In this document: piece after piece, positions 34,367 to 45,848 of the stretch
Layout of the letters: every line of letters starts with the position of its first letter
How positions within the stretch are numbered: position 1 is the stretch's first letter
Assembly: GCF_000296215.2 (NCBI RefSeq)
Contig: NZ_CP013949.1
Coordinates: 5,759,501 to 5,823,500, forward strand
Direction: 5' to 3'
Origin: Bradyrhizobium sp. CCGE-LA001
Lineage (GTDB): Bacteria; Pseudomonadota; Alphaproteobacteria; Rhizobiales; Xanthobacteraceae
Length of the DNA stretch: 64,000 nt
Translations under genes and position numbers: made by a program
Notes under the pieces: generated by a model
Told to the model about the DNA's origin: nothing
Database searches by the model: none
Seen by the model: only the letters and a program-made list of their open reading frames with translations

Positions 34367-35617
34367 TCAGGCAGGCTGCGCAACCGCCCGCTGAACCGGT
34401 TTCTCCACGATGGGAAGATTGATCAGCGCGGAGAGCACACCAAACAGGATCGAGAGCCACCAGATCGGCGTGTAGGAACCGAAGCGCTCGAACACGATGC
34501 CCCCCAACCAGACGCCGAGAAAGCCGCCGACCTGATGGCTGACGAAGGCGAAGCCGTAGAGCGTCGCAAGCCAGCGCGTGCCGAACATCAGCGCCACTAG
34601 CGCGGAGGTCGGCGGCACCGTCGACAGCCAGGTCAGGCCCGAGACCGCGCCGAATGCGATCGCCGAGAATGGCGTGATCGGGAATGAGATGAAGGCGAGC
34701 GTCGCAAGCGCGCGGGTGAAGTAGATCGTCGAGAGGATGTAGCGCTTGGGCAGCGAGTTCTGGAGGTAGCCGACGCTGAGCGAGCCCACGATGTTGAACA
34801 GGCCGATCGCCGCGATCACCCAGCCGCCGGTTTGCGCCGTGATGCCGCTATCGACCAGGAAGGCGGGCAGATGCACGGTGATGAAGGCGAGCTGGAAGCC
34901 ACAGGTGAAGAAGCCAAGCACCAAGAGCACGTAAGAGCGGTGGCCGAAGGCCTCTGCGAGCGCCCTCGTGAACGTCTGCTCGTCCGCGGGCGTCGTGTTG
35001 GCAGTGCTCGCGACCGGCGGCGTCGAGAGTGCCAGCGATAGCGGGATGATCAGCAGCATCAGGAAGCCGAATACGGAGAGCGCCTGTTGCCAGCCGAAAT
35101 TGTCGATCAGCGCGACGCCGATCGGCGCGAACAGGAACTGTCCGAAGGATCCCGCCGCGGTGCCGGCGCCGAGCGCAAGGCCGCGCTTCTCGGCCGGCAG
35201 GAGCTTGCTGAACGCCGACAGCACCAGATTGAACGAGCAGCCGGCGAGACCGAAGCCGATCATGACGCCGGCGCCGATGTCGAGCGACAGCGGCGTCGAG
35301 GAGTAGCGCATCATGAGCAGGCCGCCGGCATAGAGCAGAGCACCGACACACATTACGCGGAAAAGGCCGAACCGATCGGCGACCGCTCCCGCGACGGGCT
35401 GGCCGAGGCCCCACAGCAGGTTCTGGACGGCGATCGCAAGGCCGAACACGTCGCGGCCCCAAGCGAACTCATGGCTCATCGGCTGCACGAAGAAGCCCAG
35501 CACCGAGCGCGGACCGAAGCCGAGCATGCCGATCGCGCAGCCGCAGAGGATGATGACAGCCGGGGTGCGCCAATTGGAGGCACGTGAGGCCTGAAGCTCG
35601 CCTACCTGTGTCGACAT
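34367..35617 (-). CDS. Major facilitator superfamily transporter
   Basis: A 416-residue protein with about 12 membrane segments, from TPAVIILCGCAIGMLGFGPR to YTPIWWLSILFGVLSALINL. Between segments 2 and 3 the A-motif-like GAVADRFGLFRVMCVGALL is visible (a variant of G-x-L-a-D-r-x-G-r-k-x-x-x-l). It resembles the oxalate/formate and monocarboxylate antiporters, but substrate cannot be fixed. ATG 35617 is preceded by GAGGAA. The gene is divergent to nadA and shares a 334-bp region with it. The AcuI-type reductase lies 41 bp downstream and may be co-transcribed. Confidence 0.85.
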   Translation of the reverse strand: MSTQVGELQASRASNWRTPAVIILCGCAIGMLGFGPRSVLGFFVQPMSHEFAWGRDVFGLAIAVQNLLWGLGQPVAGAVADRFGLFRVMCVGALLYAGGLLMMRYSSTPLSLDIGAGVMIGFGLAGCSFNLVLSAFSKLLPAEKRGLALGAGTAAGSFGQFLFAPIGVALIDNFGWQQALSVFGFLMLLIIPLSLALSTPPVASTANTTPADEQTFTRALAEAFGHRSYVLLVLGFFTCGFQLAFITVHLPAFLVDSGITAQTGGWVIAAIGLFNIVGSLSVGYLQNSLPKRYILSTIYFTRALATLAFISFPITPFSAIAFGAVSGLTWLSTVPPTSALVALMFGTRWLATLYGFAFVSHQVGGFLGVWLGGIVFERFGSYTPIWWLSILFGVLSALINLPIVEKPVQRAVAQPA

Positions 35618-35835
35618 GGTGTTCCTCGTCTGTCGCTGGCGGCTCCGCGGATAGCAAGCCCCAGCGACGCACTTAATGCATCTGCATGAAAATCCCAAGC
35701 TGAAAACGATTGCATTCCAAGAAGGGCTGCCGCGGGAGCATTGCGTTTCCTGCGTCCGGTCCGAGACAGGCCGGCGACTTGACGGGAATGTGTGTGGCAG
35801 CCCCTAGCGGGCACCCAGGAAGCATGTTACCTTTG

Positions 35836-35856
35836 ATTTACTCACGTTGAGCATAT
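35836..35856. promoter_or_regulatory. Upstream NadQ-type operator (imperfect)
   Basis: ATTTACTCA, 3 bp, TGAGCATAT: a 9-3-9 dyad matching the stronger site at 35911 in most positions. It lies about 115 bp before nadA. Two sites 75 bp apart could allow cooperative binding or looping. Confidence 0.6.
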
Positions 35857-35910
35857 CTAACTCCTGATCTTATCTGCTCCGGCCTGCAGGTCGGAATATT
35901 CGGGCTTTAG

Positions 35911-35931
35911 ATATACTCATATTGAGTATAT
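35911..35931. promoter_or_regulatory. Main NadQ-type operator of nadABC
   Basis: A perfect 9-bp dyad, ATATACTCA and TGAGTATAT with a 3-bp spacer, ends 20 bp before the nadA ATG and so overlaps the promoter or start of transcription. It fits the kind of site I associate with COG4111 regulators in rhizobia; the protein for it is encoded at 24242-25210. Confidence 0.75.
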
Positions 35932-35951
35932 TGTATCTGAGGGAGGCTTCG

Positions 35952-37061
35952 ATGCCGATCACTGGAATTTACGGCCCCGACGATTTCGCCAACCGGCCGC
36001 AGGGCCAGACCGTCAACAGCGTCCCTCCCCCCACGCCCCGCCGGCCCGAACTGGCCCTGCCGACGCCCTCACTGGATTGGACGCCAACGGTCGAGCGCGC
36101 CACCGCATCCCTCTACGAGCGCGTGAAGCACGTGATCCCACCGATCGAATGGCCGCTGATGGCACCGACGATCAAGGCGATCAACGAACTGAAGCGCGCC
36201 CGGAACGCCGTGATCCTCGCGCACAATTACCAGGCGCCGGAGATCTTCCACTGCGTTGCCGACATCGGCGGCGACTCGCTTCAACTCGCGGTCGAAGCCA
36301 CCAAGGTGAAGGCCGACATCATCGTGCAGTGCGGCGTGCACTTCATGGCGGAGACCTCGAAGCTGCTCAACCCGGACAAGACGGTGTTGATACCGGACTC
36401 GCGAGCCGGCTGCTCGCTCGCCGCCAGCATCACCGGGGCCGACGTGCGCCTGCTCCGCGAAAAGTTTCCTGGCGTGCCTGTGGTCGCCTACGTCAACACT
36501 TCGGCGGAGGTGAAAGCCGAGGTCGACATCTGTTGCACGTCGTCGAACGCGGTGCAGGTGGTCGAGAGCCTGAACGCGCCGAGCGTGATCTTCCTCCCCG
36601 ACCGCTATCTCGCGACCTACGTGGCGTCCAAGACCGACGTGAAGATCATCGCCTGGAAGGGCGCCTGCGAGGTGCACGAGCGCTTCACGGGCGACGAGCT
36701 GCGCGGCCTCCGCGAAGCCGATCCCACGGTGCAGATCATCGCGCATCCCGAATGCCCCCCGGACGTGCTGGCGGAAGCCGACTTCACCGGCTCGACCGCG
36801 CACATGATCAGCTGGGTGCGCGACAAGCGGCCGCGGCGATTGGTGATGATCACGGAATGCTCGATGGCCGACAACGTCCGGGCCGAGCTGCCCGATGTGG
36901 AGATGCTGCGCCCCTGCAATCTCTGCCCGCACATGAAGCGCATCACGCTCGCCAACATCCTGGAGAGCCTGCTGACGCTCCGCGAGGAAGTGACCATCGA
37001 TCCCGCGCTCGCGAGCCGCGCGCGCCAATCGGTCGAGCGGATGATCAACCTGAAGAACTGA
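35952..37061 (+). CDS. nadA: Quinolinate synthase
   Basis: NadA condenses iminoaspartate (from NadB) with dihydroxyacetone phosphate to quinolinate. The 369-residue protein carries the three cysteines for its oxygen-sensitive 4Fe-4S cluster: in IIVQCGVHFMAETSKLL, in VDICCTSSN and in LRPCNLCPHMKRI. The substrate-binding LAHNYQAPEI, PDSRAGCSLA and HPECPPDVL segments match the family. ATG 35952 follows GGGAGG. It heads nadABC behind two NadQ-type dyads. A family D repeat separates it from nadB, but the same-strand order and dedicated pathway suggest one unit. Confidence 0.97.
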   Translation: MPITGIYGPDDFANRPQGQTVNSVPPPTPRRPELALPTPSLDWTPTVERATASLYERVKHVIPPIEWPLMAPTIKAINELKRARNAVILAHNYQAPEIFHCVADIGGDSLQLAVEATKVKADIIVQCGVHFMAETSKLLNPDKTVLIPDSRAGCSLAASITGADVRLLREKFPGVPVVAYVNTSAEVKAEVDICCTSSNAVQVVESLNAPSVIFLPDRYLATYVASKTDVKIIAWKGACEVHERFTGDELRGLREADPTVQIIAHPECPPDVLAEADFTGSTAHMISWVRDKRPRRLVMITECSMADNVRAELPDVEMLRPCNLCPHMKRITLANILESLLTLREEVTIDPALASRARQSVERMINLKN

Positions 37062-37088
37062 GTACGAAGCGCAGCAACGACCACAGCT

Positions 37089-37230
37089 GTCGTCCCGGAC
37101 AAGCGCAGCGAAGCGGAGCGAAGATCCGGGACCCATAACCACAGGCAGATGTTTGGCGATGACTCGTGGTGATGAGCTCGCGTCGCAACTACTCCCTGGG
37201 ATTATGGATCCCGCCTTCGCGGGGACGACT
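37089..37230. repeat. Dispersed repeat, family D, copy 1 (inside the nad operon)
   Basis: Starts GTCCCGGACAAGCGCAGCG, includes GATCCGGGACCCATAA and GGGATTATGGATCCCGCCTT, and ends CGCGGGGACGAC. Its halves can fold separately. Lying between nadA and nadB, it could alter relative expression. A related copy is at 45702. Confidence 0.8.
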
Positions 37231-37250
37231 GCGTAGCAAGAGGAAATATC

Positions 37251-38858
37251 ATGGCCAACAATATCCACGACCTCACCCGCAGCACCGACCACGTCGTCAT
37301 CGTCGGCGGCGGCCTCGCCGGGCTGTTCTGCGCGCTGAAGCTGGCGCCGCGGCCAGTGACGCTGATCTCGGCCGCGCCGCTCGGGCGGGGCGCATCATCG
37401 GCATGGGCGCAAGGCGGCATCGCGGCGGCGATGGCCGAAGGCGACAGCCCCGAAGCGCATGCGGCGGATACCGTCGCGGTCGGCGGCGGCCTCGTCGACG
37501 AAGCGGTCGCGCTCGGCATCGCGCGTGAGGCCGGGCCGCGGATTCATGATCTGCTAGCCTATGGCGTGCCATTCGACCGCGACCTCGAAGGCAGGCTCGC
37601 CATGGGGCGCGAGGCGGCGCACTCGGCGCGACGCATCGTGCATGTGCGCGGCGACGGCGCGGGAGCCGCGATCATCGCCGCGTTGAGCGAGGCCGTGCGC
37701 CGCACGCCGTCGATCCGCATCATCGAAGGTTTCGCCGCCGAAGCGTTGTTGACCGAGGATGGCGCGGTCACCGGTCTTCAGCTGCGCGATGCCGACAATC
37801 CCACCGCACGGCCGATCCTCCTCGCCTCGGGCGCGATCGTGCTCGCCACCGGCGGCCTCGGGCATCTCTATGCCGTCACCACCAATCCGCGCGAGGCCGG
37901 CGGCTCGGGCCTTGCGATCGCCGCACGCGCCGGCGCCGTGATCGCCGATCCCGAATTCGTGCAGTTCCACCCCACCGCCATCATGGCCGGGCGTGATCCC
38001 GCGCCCCTTGCAACGGAGGCACTACGCGGCGAAGGCGCGACGCTGATCAACGGCCGCGGCGAGCGCTTCATGACGGCACGCCATCCGCTTGCCGAGCTCG
38101 CGCCGCGCGACATAGTCGCCCGCGGCGTGTTCGCGGAGATTGCGGCCGGGCGAGGCGCGTTCCTCGATGCGCGGCAGGCGCTGGGCGCGCGCTTCGCCGA
38201 AAGATTTCCGACCGTCCATGCGAGCTGCATTGCTGCCGGCATCGATCCCGCCAGCCAGGCCGTCCCGATCGCGCCCGCCGCGCACTATCATATGGGCGGC
38301 ATTGCCGTGAATGCGCGCGGCCGCAGCTCGATCGACGGGCTCTGGGCGGCGGGCGAAGTGTCCTGCACCGGCGCGCATGGCGCCAACCGGCTCGCCTCCA
38401 ATTCGCTGCTGGAAGCCGTGGTCTATGCCGCGCGCATTGCCGAGGACATCGCCGGCTGTGCCGTCCCCTCGCTTGCCCGGCTTCCCGACGCGTTGGTGAC
38501 GTCGCACGGCGCCGCACCGGATGCTGCGGCCGTGAAACGGCTCCGGACGATGATGAGTGCACGGGTCGGCGTGATCCGCGACGACGATGGCCTGACCGAT
38601 GCCGTCCGCAGCTTCGCCGCCCTCGAGCGCGAGGCTGCGAGCATCGCGCTGCGCAACATGGCAGCGGCTGCGCTGCTCGTGACCGCCGCGGCCTGGATCC
38701 GGCGTGAGAGCCGCGGCGCGCACTTCCGCTTGGATCACCCGGCTGAACTCCCTGCCCTGGCGAAGCGAACGATGACCACGCTCGCCGCTATGCGCGAGGC
38801 CGCCGACGGCCTCGCCGATCGCTCAACACCGCGCATCGCGCAACCCCTGATGGCCTGA
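37251..38858 (+). CDS. nadB: L-aspartate oxidase
   Basis: NadB is the FAD enzyme that oxidises L-aspartate to iminoaspartate, the first step of de novo NAD synthesis. The 535 residues show the dinucleotide fold VVIVGGGLAGLFCALKLA, the substrate-loop pattern SSAWAQGGIAAAM, and the active-site HPTAIM preceded by DPEFVQF. The AAHYHMGGIAVNARGRSSID and ASNSLLEAVVYA segments complete the family. The HR-S/T-type helices near the C-terminus form the capping domain. AGAGGAA lies before ATG 37251. It is followed 10 bp later by nadC. Confidence 0.96.
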   Translation: MANNIHDLTRSTDHVVIVGGGLAGLFCALKLAPRPVTLISAAPLGRGASSAWAQGGIAAAMAEGDSPEAHAADTVAVGGGLVDEAVALGIAREAGPRIHDLLAYGVPFDRDLEGRLAMGREAAHSARRIVHVRGDGAGAAIIAALSEAVRRTPSIRIIEGFAAEALLTEDGAVTGLQLRDADNPTARPILLASGAIVLATGGLGHLYAVTTNPREAGGSGLAIAARAGAVIADPEFVQFHPTAIMAGRDPAPLATEALRGEGATLINGRGERFMTARHPLAELAPRDIVARGVFAEIAAGRGAFLDARQALGARFAERFPTVHASCIAAGIDPASQAVPIAPAAHYHMGGIAVNARGRSSIDGLWAAGEVSCTGAHGANRLASNSLLEAVVYAARIAEDIAGCAVPSLARLPDALVTSHGAAPDAAAVKRLRTMMSARVGVIRDDDGLTDAVRSFAALEREAASIALRNMAAAALLVTAAAWIRRESRGAHFRLDHPAELPALAKRTMTTLAAMREAADGLADRSTPRIAQPLMA

Positions 38859-38868
38859 CGGAGTTCTC

Positions 38869-39747
38869 ATGATCACCGCAATCTCACTGCTCTATCCCGA
38901 CGCCTTCCTCTCCCCGCTCGCGGTTGACGCGGCCGTGCAGCGCGCACTCGACGAAGATCTCGGGCGTGCCGGCGACGTCACCTCGCTGGCGACGATTCCG
39001 GAAGCAACGACGGCGCAGGCGATCCTGGTCGCGCGGCAGTCCGGCGTCATCGCCGGCTTGCCGCTGGCGCTGGCGACGTTGCAAAAGCTCTCGTCCGACA
39101 TTGAGGTGCGCGCGCATGTCCGCGACGCCGCACGCGTTGCCCGTGGGCAGCATGTGCTGACGATGTCAGGGCCCGCGCGCGCCATTCTCACGGCCGAGCG
39201 GACCGCGCTCAACTTCGTCGGGCGCCTCTCCGGCGTCGCGACGCTCACGGCCGACTATGTCGCCCGCACCGAAGGCACGCGGATGCGCATTTGCTGCACG
39301 CGCAAGACGACCCCCGGCCTGCGCGCGCTGGAGAAATATGCCGTGCGCTGCGGCGGCGGCTTCAATCACCGCTTCGGCCTCGACGATGCGATCCTGATCA
39401 AGGACAACCACATCGCGGTCGCCGGCGGCATCCGCCCGGTGCTGGAGCGCGCCCGCGCCCATGCCGGCCATCTCGTCAAGATCGAGATCGAGGTAGACAC
39501 GCTGGCGCAGCTGCGCGAGGTGCTCGCCACCGGAATGGCCGACGCGGTGCTGCTCGACAACATGGACCTCGCCACGCTGCGTGAGGCCGTGAGGCTCAAC
39601 GAGGGGCGGCTCGAGTTGGAGGCATCCGGCGGCGTCACGCTGGACTCGATCGCGGCCATTGCGGCGACCGGTGTCGACTACGCCTCCGCCGGCGCGCTGA
39701 CGCATTCGGCGCCGAACTTCGACTGTGCGCTCGATATCGAAGCGTAA
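38869..39747 (+). CDS. nadC: Nicotinate-nucleotide pyrophosphorylase (quinolinate phosphoribosyltransferase)
   Basis: NadC converts quinolinate and PRPP to nicotinate mononucleotide and CO2. The 292-residue protein has DVTSLATIPE, the PRPP-site residues in ERTALNFVGRLSGVATLTA, CTRKTTPGLRALEKYAVRCG, and the HRFGLDDAILIKDNH pattern. LLDNMDL and EASGGVTLDSIAAIAATGVD near the end also match. It lies 10 bp after nadB and ends the nadABC operon, which a family C repeat follows. All three genes are probably under the NadQ-type dyads upstream of nadA. Confidence 0.97.
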   Translation: MITAISLLYPDAFLSPLAVDAAVQRALDEDLGRAGDVTSLATIPEATTAQAILVARQSGVIAGLPLALATLQKLSSDIEVRAHVRDAARVARGQHVLTMSGPARAILTAERTALNFVGRLSGVATLTADYVARTEGTRMRICCTRKTTPGLRALEKYAVRCGGGFNHRFGLDDAILIKDNHIAVAGGIRPVLERARAHAGHLVKIEIEVDTLAQLREVLATGMADAVLLDNMDLATLREAVRLNEGRLELEASGGVTLDSIAAIAATGVDYASAGALTHSAPNFDCALDIEA

Positions 39748-39760
39748 GGGAACTTCTCTC

Positions 39761-39844
39761 GTCATGGCCGGGCTTGTCCCGGCCATCCACGGATTGCCAT
39801 GCGCTGCGAAGAACGGGGATGCCCGGGACGAGCCCGGGCATGAC
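39761..39844. repeat. Dispersed palindromic repeat, family C, copy 1
   Basis: GTCATGGCCGGGCTTGTCCC followed at distance by GGGACGAGCCCGGGCATGAC. It separates the convergent nadC and SleB genes and can act as a hairpin terminator. A relative lies at 63846. Confidence 0.85.
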
Positions 39845-39849
39845 GATCA

Positions 39850-41295
39850 CTACCGCCGCTCGCCCATTTCCGCGGAGCTCTTGGCTTCCTGCGCGAGCTC
39901 GGCGGAGAGCGCCGCGGTCTGTGCGGGCGTGCCCCAGGCCGGCGCCTCGCTGCCGTCGCCCCATTTGCGCGGGCGATAGAAGGTGTGCACGCCGGTCTTG
40001 TACATCTTCTTCATCTCGGCGACCCAGGACGGGCGCACCCAATAGGCATGGTAATGCGTGGACTTGCCGACCTCGGGCAGCCAGATCTGGCCGTCGAGCA
40101 TGGCCTTCGAAATCTTCTTCGCGCGCTCCCACATCTCGGGCTCGCGGATCACGTCGGTGTTGTTGTCGCAGGCGAAGGTGAACTGGCAGGCGAGATGGCG
40201 GTGCTTGTTCTGATAGACCGCGCCGCACACGGTGTCGGGATATTTGCCGGAGAACACGCGGTTCATCACCACTTGCGCCACCGCGATCTGGCCGCGCACG
40301 GCTTCGCCGCGGGCCTCGAAATAAACGGCTTCAGCAAGGCACTTCTCGGACTTGGCGCGCGACTTGTCGTCGAGCGCGAGCCGCTCCGCCGGCGACTTGG
40401 TGCGCTGGTTGTCGGCATTGACCTCGCCCTTCGGCGCGACGCTCTCGCCGCTCTCGATGTCCTTGGCGATTTCCGCCGTTGGCGGCGACAGCGAGGCCGT
40501 CACCTTCATGTCGGGATCGGGCGTCACGATCAGCGGCTCGGCGCCAGGCTGCCAGCTCTCGATGCTTTCGAGATTGCCGCCGAGCGAGGAGCTGCCGAAG
40601 AACAGGTTCGACGTCTTGACGCTAAAGGGATCGCGTGCGGGCGCGGCCGGCGCGGTGGCCCGCTTCAGCGCTTCCAGCGGCTGCACCGCGAACGCGCGCG
40701 CGGCATCGCTCGCCTGCGGCGCATTGGTGTATTGCGGCAGCGGCGGCGCGCGGAGCGCTTCCTGGAGCTCGGGATCGAGCGCGGCTGCGGTTTCCGGCGA
40801 CATCGCTTGCGGCAACGCCGCGGTCTTGGCACCGAACACCGAACTGTTCGACGTCGCGGGATCTTCCTGCGCGGGCGCTGACGGCGCAGCCGTGTCGGGA
40901 GACGTTGTCGGCGCCGCGATCGCGAGGCGATCACCCTTCATCGAACGGTCGACCTTGGGAAAATCGGCGGCCTGGTAGCGCGGCGGCGCCTGCAGCGCCG
41001 GATTGCGGCTGATCGCGCCGGTGACGTCGCGGCCATCGATGCTCGCGAGACGAACCATCGCGCTCTGCGGAACGGAAGTGCCAATGGGCCGGGAGAAGCT
41101 GTAAGTTGCCAGCTGAATGGAGGACGCGGCGGAAAAGACCTGCTTCTGCCACCGCTCGGCGACGCCGGGTTGACGTGCCAAGAGCGAGGCAATGTCCTGA
41201 TAGCCGGTCTCTCTCGGCATCAATGCGAAGATGCAGAGACCGATGCCGAAGGACGCGAACCGCGCGCCCTTCGGATGGTTACGCAACACTGACAT
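39850..41295 (-). CDS. Cell wall hydrolase, SleB family
   Basis: A 481-residue protein. Residues 12-27 (FASFGIGLCIFALMPR) are a membrane anchor or uncleaved signal. A long low-complexity, alanine- and proline-rich region fills the middle to about residue 320. The C-terminal domain is SleB/hydrolase_2 (PF07486-like), with AEAVYFEARGEAVRGQIAVA, QVVMNRVFSGKYPDTVCGAV and CQFTFACDN. The glutamate in YFEARGE is the probable catalytic acid for peptidoglycan lytic cleavage. The extended middle likely spans the periplasm. ATG 41295 precedes the anchor. Family is clear; the exact glycan bond is not. Confidence 0.9.
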   Translation of the reverse strand: MSVLRNHPKGARFASFGIGLCIFALMPRETGYQDIASLLARQPGVAERWQKQVFSAASSIQLATYSFSRPIGTSVPQSAMVRLASIDGRDVTGAISRNPALQAPPRYQAADFPKVDRSMKGDRLAIAAPTTSPDTAAPSAPAQEDPATSNSSVFGAKTAALPQAMSPETAAALDPELQEALRAPPLPQYTNAPQASDAARAFAVQPLEALKRATAPAAPARDPFSVKTSNLFFGSSSLGGNLESIESWQPGAEPLIVTPDPDMKVTASLSPPTAEIAKDIESGESVAPKGEVNADNQRTKSPAERLALDDKSRAKSEKCLAEAVYFEARGEAVRGQIAVAQVVMNRVFSGKYPDTVCGAVYQNKHRHLACQFTFACDNNTDVIREPEMWERAKKISKAMLDGQIWLPEVGKSTHYHAYWVRPSWVAEMKKMYKTGVHTFYRPRKWGDGSEAPAWGTPAQTAALSAELAQEAKSSAEMGERR

Positions 41296-41597
41296 CGTTA
41301 CGCTCACGCTACGCTTACGCCAGAAAGACCGAACGTCAGTACATCCGTGCAATTCGATCTTTATCGTAAGTATCCAATTTAGGTTGCCGGGGCGTTAATC
41401 CGCGTTGCGCGCACGGCACACTCAAGCGAGTACGGGTGTTTTCACGGGGAGATTGAGCGTATTGGTAAATGCTACACGAGCCAAAGCGGTAAACAACCGG
41501 TCAACGCGAATGGTGAAGGAACTCTTGACGAAACGTGTCATTACGGGACGCGTGGGGTTTCCGCTGTTTTAGCGTTTCACAAGGCGCCTCCGCAGCT
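41296..41597. other. Intergenic region upstream of the SleB-type gene
   Basis: This is the 5' region of the cell wall hydrolase gene. It is AT-richer than the coding DNA and includes a 20-codon frame at 41510-41572 that I do not accept as a gene. No recognised operator is visible. Confidence 0.5.
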
Positions 41598-41698
41598 GTC
41601 ATGCTCCGCGAAGGCGGGGCATCCAGTACGCCGCGGCCTCTCGAGTAGATCACTCCTGTCTCGGAGTACTGGATCGCCCGGTCAAGCCGGGCGATGAC
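41598..41698. repeat. Dispersed palindromic repeat, family B, copy 2
   Basis: From GTCATGCTCCGCGAAGGCGG through CCAGTACG to TACTGGATCGCCCGG and GGGCGATGAC, the same plan as at 19682. It sits between the SleB promoter region and the ppdK terminator. Confidence 0.85.
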
Positions 41699-41750
41699 AC
41701 CGAGTGTCGCGCGCTCGCAATGACGTTTGGTGAGAGCGTTGCACGAAATG

Positions 41751-41779
41751 AAAGAGGCGGGGCTTGGCCCCGCCTCTTT
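41751..41779. terminator. Strong bidirectional hairpin after ppdK
   Basis: A 13-bp perfect stem (AAAGAGGCGGGGC and GCCCCGCCTCTTT) with a 3-nt loop begins 24 bp after the ppdK stop. The terminal A/T pairs provide a short T-run in both directions. It should end ppdK transcription on the minus strand. Confidence 0.88.
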
Positions 41780-41802
41780 CGCATTCAACACTACAATGCG
41801 TC

Positions 41803-44742
<2,940 letters not shown>

Positions 44743-44840
44743 AGCTTGCACACAACCTGCGAGAGGAATGGGAAATCGCGGGCCTTACACCATTTTGGGC
44801 GGGCCCGCGCAAGACGGACAGTTCCGAAAAGTGAAACCGC

Positions 44841-44996
44841 CTAGAAGCGGAGCCACTTCAGGAGCCCGAGCCCGATCGCGCCATTCACGATGAGGAAGAT
44901 CGCGACGATCAGGTTGAGCAGCCGCGGCATGATCAGGATGAGCACGCCCGCAATCAACGACAGGATCGGCGAAATGTGGGCGACGGTGATGTGCAT
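44841..44996 (-). CDS. DUF3096 small membrane protein
   Basis: A 51-residue frame from ATG 44996 to TAG 44841, below the size usually listed. It begins MHITVAHISPILSLIAGVLI and continues with a second hydrophobic segment (LLNLIVAIFLIVNGAIGLGL), ending KWLRF. This two-helix pattern matches DUF3096, a small inner-membrane family of unknown function. No signal peptide cleavage is expected. It lies between ppdK and the divergent DUF1236 gene and is transcribed toward ppdK. The exact position is read from the bases directly. Confidence 0.85.
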   Translation of the reverse strand: MHITVAHISPILSLIAGVLILIMPRLLNLIVAIFLIVNGAIGLGLLKWLRF

Positions 44997-45218
44997 GAAT
45001 TATCTTTCTGTGAGTGAGACGAATCGCTGCCGGATCATAGCGATCCCGGTTCCGCGAGTGGAGACGCGCAAGGCCGATGCGGGTTCCCGGCCCCACGAAA
45101 ACTGCCCGAAATTGCCGCTGATGCGGCAGGGCGTTTGCCGGAACATTGCGTAGTCGCATGCATTGGCAAGCGATCGCGCCATTGGCGCATCCGAAAAATC
45201 ACGTCGAAGGAGTTGTCC

Positions 45219-45572
45219 ATGCGGAACAGGATTCTTGCTCTTGCAGCGCTCGCGGCCGCGATCGGCTCGCCTTTTGCGGCGCAGGCGCAAAGCGGTGTGA
45301 CCGTCGGACGCGCGCCCGCCGTGGTCGACAGTGAGCCGACCATTGCGGCCGATCAGCGGCTGGCCTTCCGCGATTATGTCGTCGAACAACGTGTGCCGGC
45401 CTTCCGTGTCCCGGATCGCGTGGTGGTCGGCGCCACCTTACCCGAGGTCGGCGTGACTTATTATGACGTGCCGCAACGCTTCGGCGCCACGACCTATCGC
45501 TACACCGTCGTGAACGGCGAGACGGTGCTGGTCGAGCCGCGCTCTCGCCGCATCGTCGAGGTGATCGACTGA
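45219..45572 (+). CDS. DUF1236-like exported protein
   Basis: A 117-residue exported protein. Residues 1-23 are a signal peptide (RNRILALAALAAAIGSPFAA, cleaved near AQA-QSG). The mature chain has AFRDYVVEQRVPAFRVPDRV and ends YRYTVVNGETVLVEPRSRRI, the beta-rich pattern of DUF1236 in Hyphomicrobiales. The function is unknown; a periplasmic or envelope location is likely. GAAGGAG precedes ATG 45219, and a strong terminator follows the stop. It is transcribed divergently from the DUF3096 gene across a 222-bp spacer. Confidence 0.88.
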   Translation: MRNRILALAALAAAIGSPFAAQAQSGVTVGRAPAVVDSEPTIAADQRLAFRDYVVEQRVPAFRVPDRVVVGATLPEVGVTYYDVPQRFGATTYRYTVVNGETVLVEPRSRRIVEVID

Positions 45573-45649
45573 GAGAGACCAACTGAGATCGACTAGATGT
45601 CCGGCGCGTCACGTCAGGCTGGCGCGAGCAGTATAGAAACGGACATCAG

Positions 45650-45689
45650 GCCCCGCCCGGTTCTCCCCCCGCCGGGCGGGGCTTTTTTT
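45650..45689 (+). terminator. Rho-independent terminator of the DUF1236 gene
   Basis: An 11-bp GC stem (GCCCCGCCCGG and CCGGGCGGGGC) with an 11-nt loop is followed by seven T. This is the clearest intrinsic terminator in the window. Confidence 0.95.
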
Positions 45690-45701
45690 GTGGCGTTACT
45701 C

Positions 45702-45830
45702 TCGTGTCCCGGGCAAGCGAAGCGCGACCCGGGACCCAGAAGCCCCGCGCACGCGGCCAATATCGGCCCCGGCTCTGCAGCGCATCACGCCGCGAAGAGG
45801 CGGCGCACTGCGCTGCGTCCGGGGCACGAG
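45702..45830. repeat. Dispersed repeat, family D, copy 2
   Basis: Begins CTCGTGTCCCGGGCAAGCGA and ends GTCCGGGGCACGAG, with internal CGACCCGGGACCC and a CCGCGAAGAGGCGG hairpin. It resembles the element in the nad operon at 37089 and lies 3' of glyS. Confidence 0.75.
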
Positions 45831-45848
45831 AGCCGCAATACCCGCGCC

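Noticed and set aside
41510..41572. A 20-codon frame upstream of the SleB-type gene (MVKELLTKRV...).
   Set aside because: No ribosome site, no promoter and no structural feature; chance is likely for this length.
45142..45168. GGAAC followed at similar distance by CATT or ATTG before the DUF1236 gene, like an EcfG promoter.
   Set aside because: The -10 element does not read CGTT at a spacing of 16 or 17, so the match is partial.
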